From an uncultured Lachnospiraceae bacterium (GTDB lineage: Bacteria > Bacillota > Clostridia > Lachnospirales > Lachnospiraceae): 57,375 nucleotides of DNA. Numbering within the stretch: position 1 is the stretch's first letter; each line of letters begins with the position of its first letter. This document shows positions 44,740-53,445 of this stretch, one piece after another. The notes beneath the pieces were generated by a model. The model was not told the origin of the DNA, searched no databases, and was given only the letters and a program-made list of their open reading frames with translations. The stretch is from contig CANRIG010000010.1 of NCBI GenBank assembly GCA_947630595.1, positions 1 to 57,375 on the forward strand, read 5' to 3'. The position numbers and the translations under genes are program-made.

Positions 44740-46078
44740 GCGGCCGCTTCCCCTCTGTCTTCTCAATCCAGCGAAACAGCTTTTCCCTAAGCTCCCGCTT
44801 TACATTCCCATACGCCGCCTCCCCGATCAGGTTGTGCAGCTCGCAAGGGTCCTTTTGCAGGTCGTAGAGATAGTCGTCCTCATACGCGTCCGCCGACGCC
44901 TGCGCGCCCCCGTCGACGCCCGGCGCGTACACTGCGTACTTGTAATCCGGCGTGCGGATCACGCGCCCCACGCGGCTCTCCGAAATCTGCGCGTAAATCT
45001 CATTGGGGCGCCGCGGGTCCGTGTGCTTCACGACGTCGAGCAGATTTTCGCCGATCATCCGCCCGCCGATATCCACGCCCGCGAGCGCCAGAATCGTCTT
45101 CGGCAGGCTCTCCGTGCTGACCAGCTCCGCCACCGCGCCGCCGCCCGCAAACGGGCCCCCGGCGATCACCAGCGGCACGCGCAGGCAGGCGTCGTGGCCG
45201 GAGCGCTTGTAATCGTCATTGCCGTTTAAATGACTGTCGCGGTTGCGCGTGCGGAAATGCGAGCCGTGGTCGGAGAAAAAGAAAATCACCGTGTCCTCAT
45301 AGAGGCCCTCCGCCTTCAGCCGGCTGATCAGGCGCCCCAGGTTCGCATCCAGGCGGGCGCACGCGCCCAGATAATCCGGGTATTCCTCCCGCGCGTCGCC
45401 CCCGAGCGCCTCCAGGTCCGGCGGGAGTACAAAATTTTTGTAGGCTTCCCTCGAGCCCTCCGGCCCCTCGTAGTGCCCGTGGTCGTTCTGGTGGTGCGGC
45501 TCGATCTGCGACACCGTCAGAAAGAACGGCCTGCTCCTGTCTCTGCGGTCAAAAAACTCCAGGGCGTAATCCGTGATGCAGTCCGCCCGGTACCCCTGGA
45601 AATCAAGTCTCTGATTGTTTTCGTCAAAAAGATAGCCGCCGTAGCCGTGGGACGTAAACTCCAGCACGTCCGCGGCCCGCCAGAAGCCGGTGTAGCCGCC
45701 GCGGTATTCCGGCGGGACAGCCGTGACCGTATGGTCGACAACCGGCGGCTGATCCGGGCCGCCGTCGCTGGCCAGGTGCCACTTGCCGACGTAGGCCGTC
45801 TCGTACCCGGCTTCTTCCATATAATTGGCCAGCGTCTTTTGGTCATGCGGAAGCATGACGTTGTTGCGGAAGCACCCGGTGTCCGTCGCGTATCTTCCCG
45901 TCTGGAGAATCGCCCGGAAGGGCCCGCAGACGGGCTGCGGCGAGTACGCCTGCGGGAACGCCGTGCCCTCCCGGGCAAGGCGGTCCAGATTCGGCGTGAT
46001 GTCAAGCGGCTGCCCGAAGCAGCCGCAGGTGTCCGCGCGCTGCTGGTCGGTGAAATACAAAAGTATGTTCCAGGCCAT
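44732..46078 (-). CDS. Cytosolic sulfatase (Cys-type, S1 family)
   Basis: The 448-aa sulfatase has DQQRADTCG at 11-19 (metal ligands) and the modification motif CGPFR at 51-55 (CxPxR), with DHGSHFRTRN later as the metal/His region. There is no signal peptide or membrane helix: the conserved fold begins at residue 4. It must therefore act inside the cell, where the maturase also works. ATG 46078 follows AAAGGAG by 10 nt; an upstream TTG is untypical. Its place between GH112 and the maturase implies a sulfated GNB/LNB-type substrate (inference). The exact sulfate position cannot be told. Confidence 0.92.
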   Translation of the reverse strand: MAWNILLYFTDQQRADTCGCFGQPLDITPNLDRLAREGTAFPQAYSPQPVCGPFRAILQTGRYATDTGCFRNNVMLPHDQKTLANYMEEAGYETAYVGKWHLASDGGPDQPPVVDHTVTAVPPEYRGGYTGFWRAADVLEFTSHGYGGYLFDENNQRLDFQGYRADCITDYALEFFDRRDRSRPFFLTVSQIEPHHQNDHGHYEGPEGSREAYKNFVLPPDLEALGGDAREEYPDYLGACARLDANLGRLISRLKAEGLYEDTVIFFFSDHGSHFRTRNRDSHLNGNDDYKRSGHDACLRVPLVIAGGPFAGGGAVAELVSTESLPKTILALAGVDIGGRMIGENLLDVVKHTDPRRPNEIYAQISESRVGRVIRTPDYKYAVYAPGVDGGAQASADAYEDDYLYDLQKDPCELHNLIGEAAYGNVKRELREKLFRWIEKTEGKRPHG

Positions 46079-46107
46079 AGCTGTCAGTCTCCTTTTTTCA
46101 GGCAATT

Positions 46108-48285
46108 TTATTCCGCCGCCGTTTTCTGCGTGTACCAGCGGATTTCACCGGCCTCCAGCGTCAGCTGGAAGGACCCGCCGTCCGCAAAGACCGTCGTCTG
46201 CTGCGGTTCGTAGGTGTTGTTCACCACGCAGTAGCGTCCGCTGTCCGGGTAGGCGTGCAGCTCCGTGCTGATGTTAGAAGAAAACCACCGTTCCAGCTCC
46301 TTCTCCCCGTGGCTGCTCCAGAGCACCGCCCGGTGCAGGAGGCGGCTGTTGGCAAAGGAATACGGCAGCCCGGACAGATAGACCGCTCTGCCGCCGCCGA
46401 ATTCATGGACGGCCAGCTGCACTTCCCTGTCCCGCTGCACCAGCACGGTCGTACCCGGAAGCGCGTAGATGCTCTTCTTGCCCTCTCCGAAATCCACGCC
46501 GCCGCCGGCGTCCGCCAGGATGAAGTGCTCCGGGTGCTCCTCCCAGTTGTATTTGTCGTAGTTGAGCGTGAAGCCGGTCTCCTTCTCCACGCCCAGGACG
46601 CCGGCCAGCTGGAAATACCGGCCCTGGTACTGGTGGCCGGAGGGCTCGCCCACGCCGATGAAGCCGCCGCCGTTCCAGACGAACTGGCGGACGGTGCTGG
46701 ACACGCGGGGGTCCTCCCAGACCGCGCCGCCGGTGTGCGCCGTGTCCCCGTCGCCGATGTTCAGCAGCACATCGACGCCGTGCAGCGCATCCGGGCCGGC
46801 CAGAATCTCGTCAAAGCTCAGGAACCGCACGTCATAGGGCGCGCCGGACAGAGCCTCAATCACCCCGGCGTAGGAATAGTTCTGTTTCTGATACAGGGCA
46901 TGGTGCACCATGTGGCAGCCCCAGGAGCGCGCCCGTCCCCAGCAGTTCAGCACCGCGACCCGCCGGACGCACCAGGGCTTCCTGCCCTGAATGTTGTCAT
47001 AGAGCTCCCGGAACTCGCTGCACACCTGCTCCACATAGTCGAGAAACTCCGGGAACTGGCAGGCCAGCTTCAGATAGCCGCCGTAGCCGATGCGGTCCAC
47101 CGGTTTGCGCAGGATGGCCCGCCGCGCCGTCAGCCAGTTTTCCTTCGCCTCCCGCACGGGGTCTCCCCCGGGGTGGAAGGTGTCCGGGAAAAAATAGGGC
47201 AGAAACCGCCCCTCGGTGTATTTCACGCCGGGGATGTCGGAAATCAGCCGCAGGGTGGAGCCGTTGCCCACGCTGCCCACCACCGCGTCCAGCCCGATGG
47301 AGGCGAACTCCTCCATGTACGGCTCCGTGCCGATCCAGTGATCCCCGAGAAACATCATGGCCTCCCGTCCCATCTCATGTGTGATGTCCACCAGCTCCTT
47401 CGCGAGAGCAGCCACCTCCCGGCGCTGAAAGGCCAGAAAGTCTTTGTATTCCTTCGTCGGAACGCGGTACTGGTTGTTGTAGTAGCCCTGGTCGATGATG
47501 TACTCCGGCCGGAACGGATATCCGGCCTCCCGCTCAAATCGCTCCAGAATATAAGGGCTGACGGAAGCGGAATAGCCGTACCAGTCCACGTACTTTTCCC
47601 GCCGCAGCTCGTCAAAGACGAGGGTGAACTGGTGGAAAAAGGTGGTATAGCGGATCACGTCCACGTAGGGGTGCTCCCGGATAAAGCGGCGCAGCCGCTC
47701 CAGGGAGTAGGCGTGGGTTTTGGGCTGCCGCACATCAAATGTGATCTGGTGCTCAAAATCCTTCCAGCCGTTCGTCACGGCATTGTACATATGTACCGGG
47801 TCCCAGATCAGATAGGCGAGAAAGCTGACCGTGTAGTCGTGAAACGGCTCCGGCCGCTCAATGACCACGCAGCCTTTCGCGCCGTCGTAGCGCCAGGCGT
47901 CCGGCTCCAGCGGACGGGCCGCCGTGCGGTCCATCACCTCCCACCAGCGCCGGATGTCGTCCCGGTCGTTCACCGCCATCAGCTCGCGGCTCACCCCCTG
48001 CATCAGGGGAATCGCCAGCGGCTCCTCCCCGGCCGCGGTGTAAAAGCCGGTCATGATGTAGCACTGCTGCACCTCGTCGGGATTGGCCTGCGCCCAGGCG
48101 TTGTCCTTCCGGGTCGTATAATAGGTAGCGTAGACTTTGGCGTCCACGGTTTTCAGTTCTTCCGGAAAATCGGTGCCGTCGCAGTCCCGGACCGCGTCCG
48201 CGCCCCACCGGCGCAGAATCTCCAGCGTCTCGGGAATCACGTCCCGGTCGGTGGGGATTGTCACGCGTCCTTTCGTTGTCTTCAT
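46108..48285 (-). CDS. lnpA: 1,3-beta-galactosyl-N-acetylhexosamine phosphorylase (GH112)
   Basis: The enzyme splits lacto-N-biose or galacto-N-biose with phosphate to galactose-1-phosphate and GlcNAc or GalNAc. The 725-aa product matches GH112 length and has the family N-terminus GRVTIPTDRDVIPET, WGADAVRDCDGTDFP and LIWDPVHMYNAVTN, with a C-terminal glutamine-amidotransferase-like and beta domain (about 440-725). No signal peptide, so cytosolic. It follows the two permease genes and precedes the sulfatase by 29 bp. Confidence 0.95.
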   Translation of the reverse strand: MKTTKGRVTIPTDRDVIPETLEILRRWGADAVRDCDGTDFPEELKTVDAKVYATYYTTRKDNAWAQANPDEVQQCYIMTGFYTAAGEEPLAIPLMQGVSRELMAVNDRDDIRRWWEVMDRTAARPLEPDAWRYDGAKGCVVIERPEPFHDYTVSFLAYLIWDPVHMYNAVTNGWKDFEHQITFDVRQPKTHAYSLERLRRFIREHPYVDVIRYTTFFHQFTLVFDELRREKYVDWYGYSASVSPYILERFEREAGYPFRPEYIIDQGYYNNQYRVPTKEYKDFLAFQRREVAALAKELVDITHEMGREAMMFLGDHWIGTEPYMEEFASIGLDAVVGSVGNGSTLRLISDIPGVKYTEGRFLPYFFPDTFHPGGDPVREAKENWLTARRAILRKPVDRIGYGGYLKLACQFPEFLDYVEQVCSEFRELYDNIQGRKPWCVRRVAVLNCWGRARSWGCHMVHHALYQKQNYSYAGVIEALSGAPYDVRFLSFDEILAGPDALHGVDVLLNIGDGDTAHTGGAVWEDPRVSSTVRQFVWNGGGFIGVGEPSGHQYQGRYFQLAGVLGVEKETGFTLNYDKYNWEEHPEHFILADAGGGVDFGEGKKSIYALPGTTVLVQRDREVQLAVHEFGGGRAVYLSGLPYSFANSRLLHRAVLWSSHGEKELERWFSSNISTELHAYPDSGRYCVVNNTYEPQQTTVFADGGSFQLTLEAGEIRWYTQKTAAE

Positions 48286-48379
48286 AGGCGGTTTTCTCCT
48301 TCCTGGTAGCTTGTCATCTGCTGCATTGCAAAATACGATCCGGTCCGCGCTCCGTGAGGAAAGGGAGCCGCCGCGCCGG

Positions 48380-49237
48380 TCAGCCCTTCACGCCGCCGGC
48401 CGTGACGCCGGAGATGATGCGCCTGGACATGACCAGATAAAGCAGGAACGTCGGCAGGAAAACGATGATCACCGCCGCGAACAGGCCGCCGTAGTTTCCG
48501 CTGTATTTCATGGAGTTGACGATCTGCAGCAGGCCTACGCCCACCGGCGTCATCTCCTTGGTGCTGGTGAAGACCAGCGCCATGAAGAACTCGTTCCAGA
48601 CGGACAGGAAATTGAAGATCGTGACCGTGATGATGGCCGGCTGGATGAGCGGCAGCATGATGACCCAGAAGGTCCTGCCGGCCGAGCAGCCGTCTATGGC
48701 CGCGGCCTCCTCGTAATCATGGCTCAGAGTCGCAAAGAAGTCAAGCATGTAGATGGCCGTATAGGGCACCCGCATGAAAATATACAGCGCGATCAGCAGA
48801 ATCCGGCCGCGGATGCCCCACTCGACCGCCAGCGTGTACAGCGGCATGATGATCATGATCGCGGGCACGCTCATGGCGATGACCAGGGCGACGCGGATGA
48901 CGCGGCTCCCCGTAAAATTCCACCGGCTGAGCACATAGGCCGCCGGGGCGGAGATCAGCAGCACGCCCGCGCAGGAAACGACGGAATACAGAAGCGAATT
49001 CCCGAAAAAGATGGACACGTTCTGCGTCGTCCACGCGGTGACGTAGTTCTCCCAGTGAAAGCCGGATTCAAAATTCAGCACCCTGCCGGTCAGAATCTCC
49101 CGGGAGGAGGAAAGGCTCGCCCCGATAATCCAGCTGAGCATAACCACCATGATGCCCACGTAGAGAATCACCACTGCATAGCCGGGAAGCATCCTGACTT
49201 CGCGCTTCCAGTTGAATCTGCGTTTTGTCTTTTCCAT
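48380..49237 (-). CDS. Sugar ABC transporter permease (MalG type)
   Basis: The 285-aa CUT1-family permease has six helices and the EAA loop EEAAAIDGCSAGRTFWVIML followed by PLIQPAI. It forms the channel with the upstream MalF-type protein. The gap to the GH112 gene is 94 bp. Confidence 0.92.
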   Translation of the reverse strand: MEKTKRRFNWKREVRMLPGYAVVILYVGIMVVMLSWIIGASLSSSREILTGRVLNFESGFHWENYVTAWTTQNVSIFFGNSLLYSVVSCAGVLLISAPAAYVLSRWNFTGSRVIRVALVIAMSVPAIMIIMPLYTLAVEWGIRGRILLIALYIFMRVPYTAIYMLDFFATLSHDYEEAAAIDGCSAGRTFWVIMLPLIQPAIITVTIFNFLSVWNEFFMALVFTSTKEMTPVGVGLLQIVNSMKYSGNYGGLFAAVIIVFLPTFLLYLVMSRRIISGVTAGGVKG

Positions 49238-49251
49238 CTGCTCCCCTCCTC

Positions 49252-50145
49252 TCAGTATTCCAGGTCGCTGCTGCGCAGCAGCCGCTCCGTGACCAGATAT
49301 ACGGCGACGATGATCAGCGTCAGCACCACGCCCACCGCGGCGCCGGCGCCGGCGTCACGGGTCACCACGCCCTTGCCGCCGAACACGGTGTCATACAGGT
49401 ACACCACCGGGACGAGGGTCGCGCCCTCCGTCTGTACCGGAGAAAAGAGCTTGGACCAGAGGTAAAACGTGGCCGCGTTGATCGTCCAGAACGTGATGGT
49501 GGTCTTGATGATCCCCTTCAAAAGGGGCAGCGTGATCCGGAAAAACTGCGTGCTCTTCGAGGCGCCGTCGATGGTGGCGGACTCGTAGAGATCCCCGGGG
49601 ATGCCCTCGATGCCGCTGATGTAGATCAGCATGTAATAGCCGACGCTGCCGTAGACATACGCGACGATCATGGCCCAGAGCTTGGTGTCCGTGCCCAGCC
49701 AGCGTATCTTGTCGAAGCCGAGCAGGGTCACAAACTGGTTGAGCAGGCCGTAGTCGTAATTGAAAATGTACTGCACCCACATGGTGGCCAGCGCCACGGC
49801 GGACACCACGTTGGGCAGATAGATGGCCGCCCGGAAAAAGCCCTGAAAACGGATGCCGCTGGTCAGAATCACCGCCATCAGCATGGCCAGGGCCAGCGTG
49901 ATCACGCCGCCCACAATCCAGATCGCCAGGAAGTTCCTCAGCGATGTGATAAAGCCGGCGTTGTGGAAAATCTTGATATAATTGTTCACGCCGTAAAAGC
50001 TCCATTCGCTCAGATCAGCCGTGAGCTCCTCCACCTGGAAAAAGCTCATGACCGCCGTCCGGACCACGGGATAGACGTACATCAAAAGCAGACAGACTAC
50101 CGTCGGCGCGGTAAACAGGAAAATCAGGGTTTTGTTTTTCTTCAT
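49252..50145 (-). CDS. Sugar ABC transporter permease (MalF type)
   Basis: The 297-aa CUT1-family permease has six helices and the EAA loop YESATIDGASKSTQFFRITL. It lies 14 bp before the MalG-type gene. Its leader is an unusual 430-bp gap with eight hairpin repeats and a large inverted element. No ATPase is encoded in the operon, so a shared MsmK-type ATPase is presumed. Confidence 0.92.
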   Translation of the reverse strand: MKKNKTLIFLFTAPTVVCLLLMYVYPVVRTAVMSFFQVEELTADLSEWSFYGVNNYIKIFHNAGFITSLRNFLAIWIVGGVITLALAMLMAVILTSGIRFQGFFRAAIYLPNVVSAVALATMWVQYIFNYDYGLLNQFVTLLGFDKIRWLGTDTKLWAMIVAYVYGSVGYYMLIYISGIEGIPGDLYESATIDGASKSTQFFRITLPLLKGIIKTTITFWTINAATFYLWSKLFSPVQTEGATLVPVVYLYDTVFGGKGVVTRDAGAGAAVGVVLTLIIVAVYLVTERLLRSSDLEY

Positions 50146-50165
50146 TCAGGCATCACCTCTCCTTC

Positions 50166-50443
50166 TGCGCAGCGGGAAAAATAGAAACGCCCGCAGAGCT
50201 TTTTTGCGCAGGGATAAAACGAAACCGCCGCGGGGCTTCCTGCGCGGCGAAAACGCAATCGCCGCAGGGTATCTGCGCAGTGAAAGCGAAATCACCGCAG
50301 GGTATCTACGCGGCGAAATCGCAATCGCCGCTGGGTCTCCTGCGCAGCGAAAACGGAATCGCCACAGGATCTCCTGCGCAGGGATAAAACGGAATCGCCG
50401 CTGGGTATCTGCGCAGCGAAAATGGAATCGCCGCAAAATACGA
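50166..50443 (-). repeat. Array of eight ~34-bp hairpin repeats between the binding-protein and permease genes
   Basis: Units start at 50166, 50205, 50241, 50274, 50307, 50341, 50375 and 50410. On the transcribed strand each can fold a 5-8 bp hairpin such as GCGGCGA-(8)-TCGCCGC. Unit 50274 has GCGGTGA/TCACTGC, a double change that keeps pairing. Several stems keep pairing by G-U only in the minus strand; two units have one mismatch. Confidence 0.88.
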
Positions 50444-50444
50444 C

Positions 50445-50538
50445 GGGCCTGTCGCGAATCCGGCCGTGCGCCTGCAGGACATGCATTGCGGAATGCCCTG
50501 CGGGCAGACGTAGGTACAACCGGATCGCGACAAGCCCT
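50445..50538 (-). repeat. 94-bp inverted element downstream of the binding-protein gene
   Basis: Ends GGGCTTGTCGCGATCCGG and CCGGATTCGCGACAGGCCC (minus strand) pair with one T-G and one bulge. Inside, GCCCGCAGG/CCTGCAGGC and GCATT/AATGC form a second nested stem. The ends match the element at 53216-53268. It may act as a weak terminator. Confidence 0.75.
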
Positions 50539-50575
50539 GTCCGTCATATTACAACAGTCCCGTCTCAGTCAGAAA

Positions 50576-51787
50576 TCAATAGAGCCCGTCCATCGCAGCG
50601 CAGAACGCAGCGCCGTCCTCGTACTTGCCCTCAAACAGCTCGGTAAACAGCGTCTTCATGGAATCCCATGCAGGATGCGTATTCAGAGAGCCGCACCAGG
50701 TCATGGGCTTGTCCGCGGACTGCAGGGTCTCGATGGTGCCGTTCAGAGAAGCCGGAGCCGTGTTGTGCGGATCCGCCGGAATCTGAGACGCCGTGTCAGC
50801 CATCTTCTGGTCGTACTCGCCGGTGACCAGGAACATGATGAAGTCGAACGCTTCCTGCGCATGCTCGCTGTAGGAAGAGATCGCCAGAGAGTTTGCGCCC
50901 GCGTAAGCCGCCGTCGGCTCTGCGCCGCCGTCCACCGCCGGGTAATTGAAGAGACCCCAGTCGATCTCCTCGCCAACCGCCGCGTTGACCTCAGCGGTCA
51001 CATAGTTCGCGCAGACAACCATAGCCGCCTCGCCGAGGCCAACCTTGGTCTGGCTGGCCGGATACTCGTCGGGAGCGCCGTCCGCCAGATAGCCCGCGTT
51101 CACCAGATCGATGATGTCCTGCGCGGCCTGCACCGCCTGCTCGTTGTCAGCCCAGCCGCCGTTGTCACGCAGCTCGGCAATGCCGTCCTCGCCCAGATAG
51201 CGGACCAGGTGATAGTAGAAGGAGAAGTTGGTGTATGCGCCGTCCTGCGCGATGGGAGCGATGCCCGCATCCTTCAGCTTCGCGCAGACATCCAGGAACT
51301 CCGCCCACGTGGTCGGCTCCGCCTCAATGCCGGCCTCCTCGAAAGCCGCCTTGTTGTAGAACACGCCGCCCACCTGAGGCTGCTCGGTGATGCAGTTCAG
51401 ATAGCCTGCCCACTCGATCGCCTGGTTGTTGAAGCAGTCGTAGCCCTCGTAGCCTGCCGCCTCGGCCATATCCGTCAGGTCATAGGTCCACTCCGCGTAA
51501 ACCTGGCCGATCCGGTTGTAGTCGTCCTCAAAGATGTCGATAGCGTCGCCGGAATTAAGCGAAGCGGTCAGCAGAGTATTGATGTCGCGGCCCTTCCACT
51601 CGATGTTCACATGGACGCCGGTCTCCTGCTCAAACGCCTCCGCAGCCTCGGCAATGACGGTGGCCTGCGGCTCGCCCTCATTCCACATGGACCAGAAATT
51701 GATCTCCGTGCCCTCATCCGCGAGCGCGGAGGTGCCCAGCGCCGCCGTCATGGCCAGCACGAGAAACATGCTCATAAAACGTTTCAT
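50576..51787 (-). CDS. Sugar ABC transporter substrate-binding protein (SBP_bac_1)
   Basis: The 403-aa binding protein has the pattern INFWSMWNEGEP at the N-terminus after the signal peptide, VNIEWKGRD, and IDIFEDDYNRIG, typical of CUT1 binding proteins. The signal peptide (FLVLAMTAALGTSALA|DE) has no lipobox Cys. It is the first gene of the glycan operon. The ligand is probably GNB/LNB or a related (perhaps sulfated) mucin disaccharide, from context. Confidence 0.9.
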   Translation of the reverse strand: MKRFMSMFLVLAMTAALGTSALADEGTEINFWSMWNEGEPQATVIAEAAEAFEQETGVHVNIEWKGRDINTLLTASLNSGDAIDIFEDDYNRIGQVYAEWTYDLTDMAEAAGYEGYDCFNNQAIEWAGYLNCITEQPQVGGVFYNKAAFEEAGIEAEPTTWAEFLDVCAKLKDAGIAPIAQDGAYTNFSFYYHLVRYLGEDGIAELRDNGGWADNEQAVQAAQDIIDLVNAGYLADGAPDEYPASQTKVGLGEAAMVVCANYVTAEVNAAVGEEIDWGLFNYPAVDGGAEPTAAYAGANSLAISSYSEHAQEAFDFIMFLVTGEYDQKMADTASQIPADPHNTAPASLNGTIETLQSADKPMTWCGSLNTHPAWDSMKTLFTELFEGKYEDGAAFCAAMDGLY

Positions 51788-51848
51788 TTGATTTCCCTCC
51801 TTGTTTTTTGTAAAATATGTTTGATTTGGTTCCGTTGCTTATGAAATC

Positions 51849-51876
51849 ATTATACACATTTACCAGTGCAAAACAA
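51849..51876 (-). promoter_or_regulatory. Promoter of the glycan-utilisation operon
   Basis: Minus strand TTGTTT (51871-51876), 16-bp spacer, TATAAT (51849-51854). AT-rich sequence upstream to 51960 is a likely site for the divergent AraC regulator; no clear half-site could be defined. Confidence 0.7.
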
Positions 51877-52005
51877 CACTATTCTTGCTCTGTTTTTTAG
51901 TTTCTTTGCTTTTGTTGTATTTTTAAGCAATGAACAGACTTTTTTTCTGCATAAAATTGGCAAAAAGAAATAATTGTACGGATAAAAAGAATGATTGGCA
52001 GCTTC

Positions 52006-52034
52006 TTGCGGGAAACATGGGGGTGTTTTATAAT
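52006..52034 (+). promoter_or_regulatory. Promoter of the AraC regulator gene
   Basis: TTGCGG (52006-52011), 17-bp spacer, TATAAT (52029-52034). The expected transcription start is near 52041, which rules against translation starting at 52040. Confidence 0.75.
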
Positions 52035-52084
52035 AAGGTATGAAAAGGAAGACATCCGATCAAATGCGGAAAAGGGGGATCGTC

Positions 52085-53137
52085 ATGAGCACACAGCAGT
52101 ACATCCTGCGTCAAAATGCCGCCGCGCCGGAGACCGAGCAGGCCCGGCTGCTCTACATCACGAAGGCGCAGTACAGCGAGGAGTGGGATTCCTCTCTCCA
52201 TACCCACGACTGCGCGGAGCTTTTCCTCGTCACCGGCGGCCGCGGCTCGCTCCATGCCGGCAGCGTGACCGTTCCCGTGACGGCGGACGATTTCATCATC
52301 GTCAACGGCGGCGTACCCCACACGGAGACCAGCGACCCCAAAGACCCCATGAAATACATCGTACTGGGCGTGAAAGGTCTGGAAACGCGCAGCGATCCCG
52401 GCGGCTACGCGGTGCTCCGCCATTTTTCCGAACAGCGGCAGGCCGCCGCCTGCATGCGGATGCTGCTGCAGGAGGCGGAGGCCGCGCAGCCCGGGTATGA
52501 GGCCGTGTGCCACAACCTCCTGCAGATTATTCTGCTCCTCCTGCTGCGCCGGGAAGCGGTCATTCTGCACCCGGTCGTTCCCGGCCCGAAATCCAGGGAG
52601 TGCAGCCTGGTGCGGCGGTACATCGACAGCCACTTCAAGGAAAACCTCACCCTGGAGCAGCTGGCCTCCATGGCCAGCCTGAGCAAATACTATCTGGCCC
52701 ACGCCTTCCAGAAAGAGTACGGCCTCTCTCCCATCCGCTACCTGACCCGGCGCCGGATCCAGGAAAGCCGGTTTCTCCTGGCGGAGACGGACCACAGCCT
52801 GACCCACATCGCCAGAGTGCTGGGGTTTTCCTCGCTGAGCTATTTCTCGCAGGCCTTTCGCCGGATTGAGGGCGTCAGTCCCAAGGAATACCGCCAGAAC
52901 AGCCGCGGCGGAGTGAAGGGAGTGGAGGAACCGGAGGGAACGGATAATTCAGCGGGAACGGAAGGAACAAAAGATGCGAAAGGGGAGGAGGCACCAGAAG
53001 GAACGGAAAGGAAGGAGGCACCGGAGGGAACAGAAGATGCGAAAAAGGCGGAGGGGCCGGAAAGAACAGAAGATGCGAAAGGAGCGGAGGAGCCGAAGGG
53101 AACGAAAGATGCGAAAGGGGCGGAGGGTTCTGGCTGA
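52085..53137 (+). CDS. AraC-family regulator with repetitive acidic/basic C-terminal tail
   Basis: The 350-aa regulator has an N-terminal cupin sensor (SSLHTHDCAELFLVTGG, about 36-52) and an AraC DNA-binding domain (VRRYIDSHFKENLTLEQLA, ISLSKYYLAHAF-like, RRIQESRFLL, VLGFSSLSYFSQAFRR). ATG 52085 lies 6 nt after AAAAGGGGG. It is divergent from the glycan operon and is its likely activator. Residues after about 278 are a low-complexity tail (EGTEDAKKAEGPERTEDAKG) encoded by 27-45-bp tandem units and unlike any AraC domain. Confidence 0.9.
   Translation: MSTQQYILRQNAAAPETEQARLLYITKAQYSEEWDSSLHTHDCAELFLVTGGRGSLHAGSVTVPVTADDFIIVNGGVPHTETSDPKDPMKYIVLGVKGLETRSDPGGYAVLRHFSEQRQAAACMRMLLQEAEAAQPGYEAVCHNLLQIILLLLLRREAVILHPVVPGPKSRECSLVRRYIDSHFKENLTLEQLASMASLSKYYLAHAFQKEYGLSPIRYLTRRRIQESRFLLAETDHSLTHIARVLGFSSLSYFSQAFRRIEGVSPKEYRQNSRGGVKGVEEPEGTDNSAGTEGTKDAKGEEAPEGTERKEAPEGTEDAKKAEGPERTEDAKGAEEPKGTKDAKGAEGSG
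52922..53134 (+). repeat. In-frame 36-bp (27-45) repeats in the araC 3' end
   Basis: Units of the type GGAACAGAAGATGCGAAAGG with GCGGAGGAGCCGAAG recur about five times, always in multiples of three, and end at the stop codon. Confidence 0.85.
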
Positions 53138-53215
53138 AATCTCTGACAGCCAGAAAAAATCTTATCTTTTGGTTCTTGTAAAAACCATAAAAACAGAAGC
53201 TACCGTGAAATACAA

Positions 53216-53268
53216 GGGGCCTGTCACATATCCACCTGTTCATCCGGAATTGTGACAAGCCCTGTTTT
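53216..53268 (+). terminator. Terminator after the AraC regulator
   Basis: GGGCCTGTCACA pairs with TGTGACAAGCCC (11 of 12 bp) and is followed by TGTTTTTA. The arm ends match the 94-bp element at 50445-50538. Confidence 0.85.
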
Positions 53269-53274
53269 TATGAC

Positions 53275-53383
53275 TTTTATAGCAGTCTGGCTTCTTATGG
53301 CAATCTGACTTTTTATGGCAGTCTGGCTTTTAATGGTTGTCTGACTTTTTATGGCAACCTGACTTTTCATGGCAAGCTCTGAG
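53275..53383. repeat. 18-bp tandem repeat, six copies
   Basis: Units of the type TTTTTATGGCAATCTGAC start at 53275, 53292, 53310, 53328, 53346 and 53364. It lies in the convergent gap between araC and the acetyltransferase gene. Confidence 0.85.
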
Positions 53384-53445
53384 TTTTCCCTCTGTCGGAC
53401 TTTTTACCGATATTTTGCCATTATCTAAACACACAAACGTCTCTC

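Noticed and set aside
50146-50547. Arg-rich repetitive protein on the minus strand
   Set aside because: It is an open frame created by the hairpin array; no ribosome site, odd composition, and units of 33-39 bp break the repeat register.
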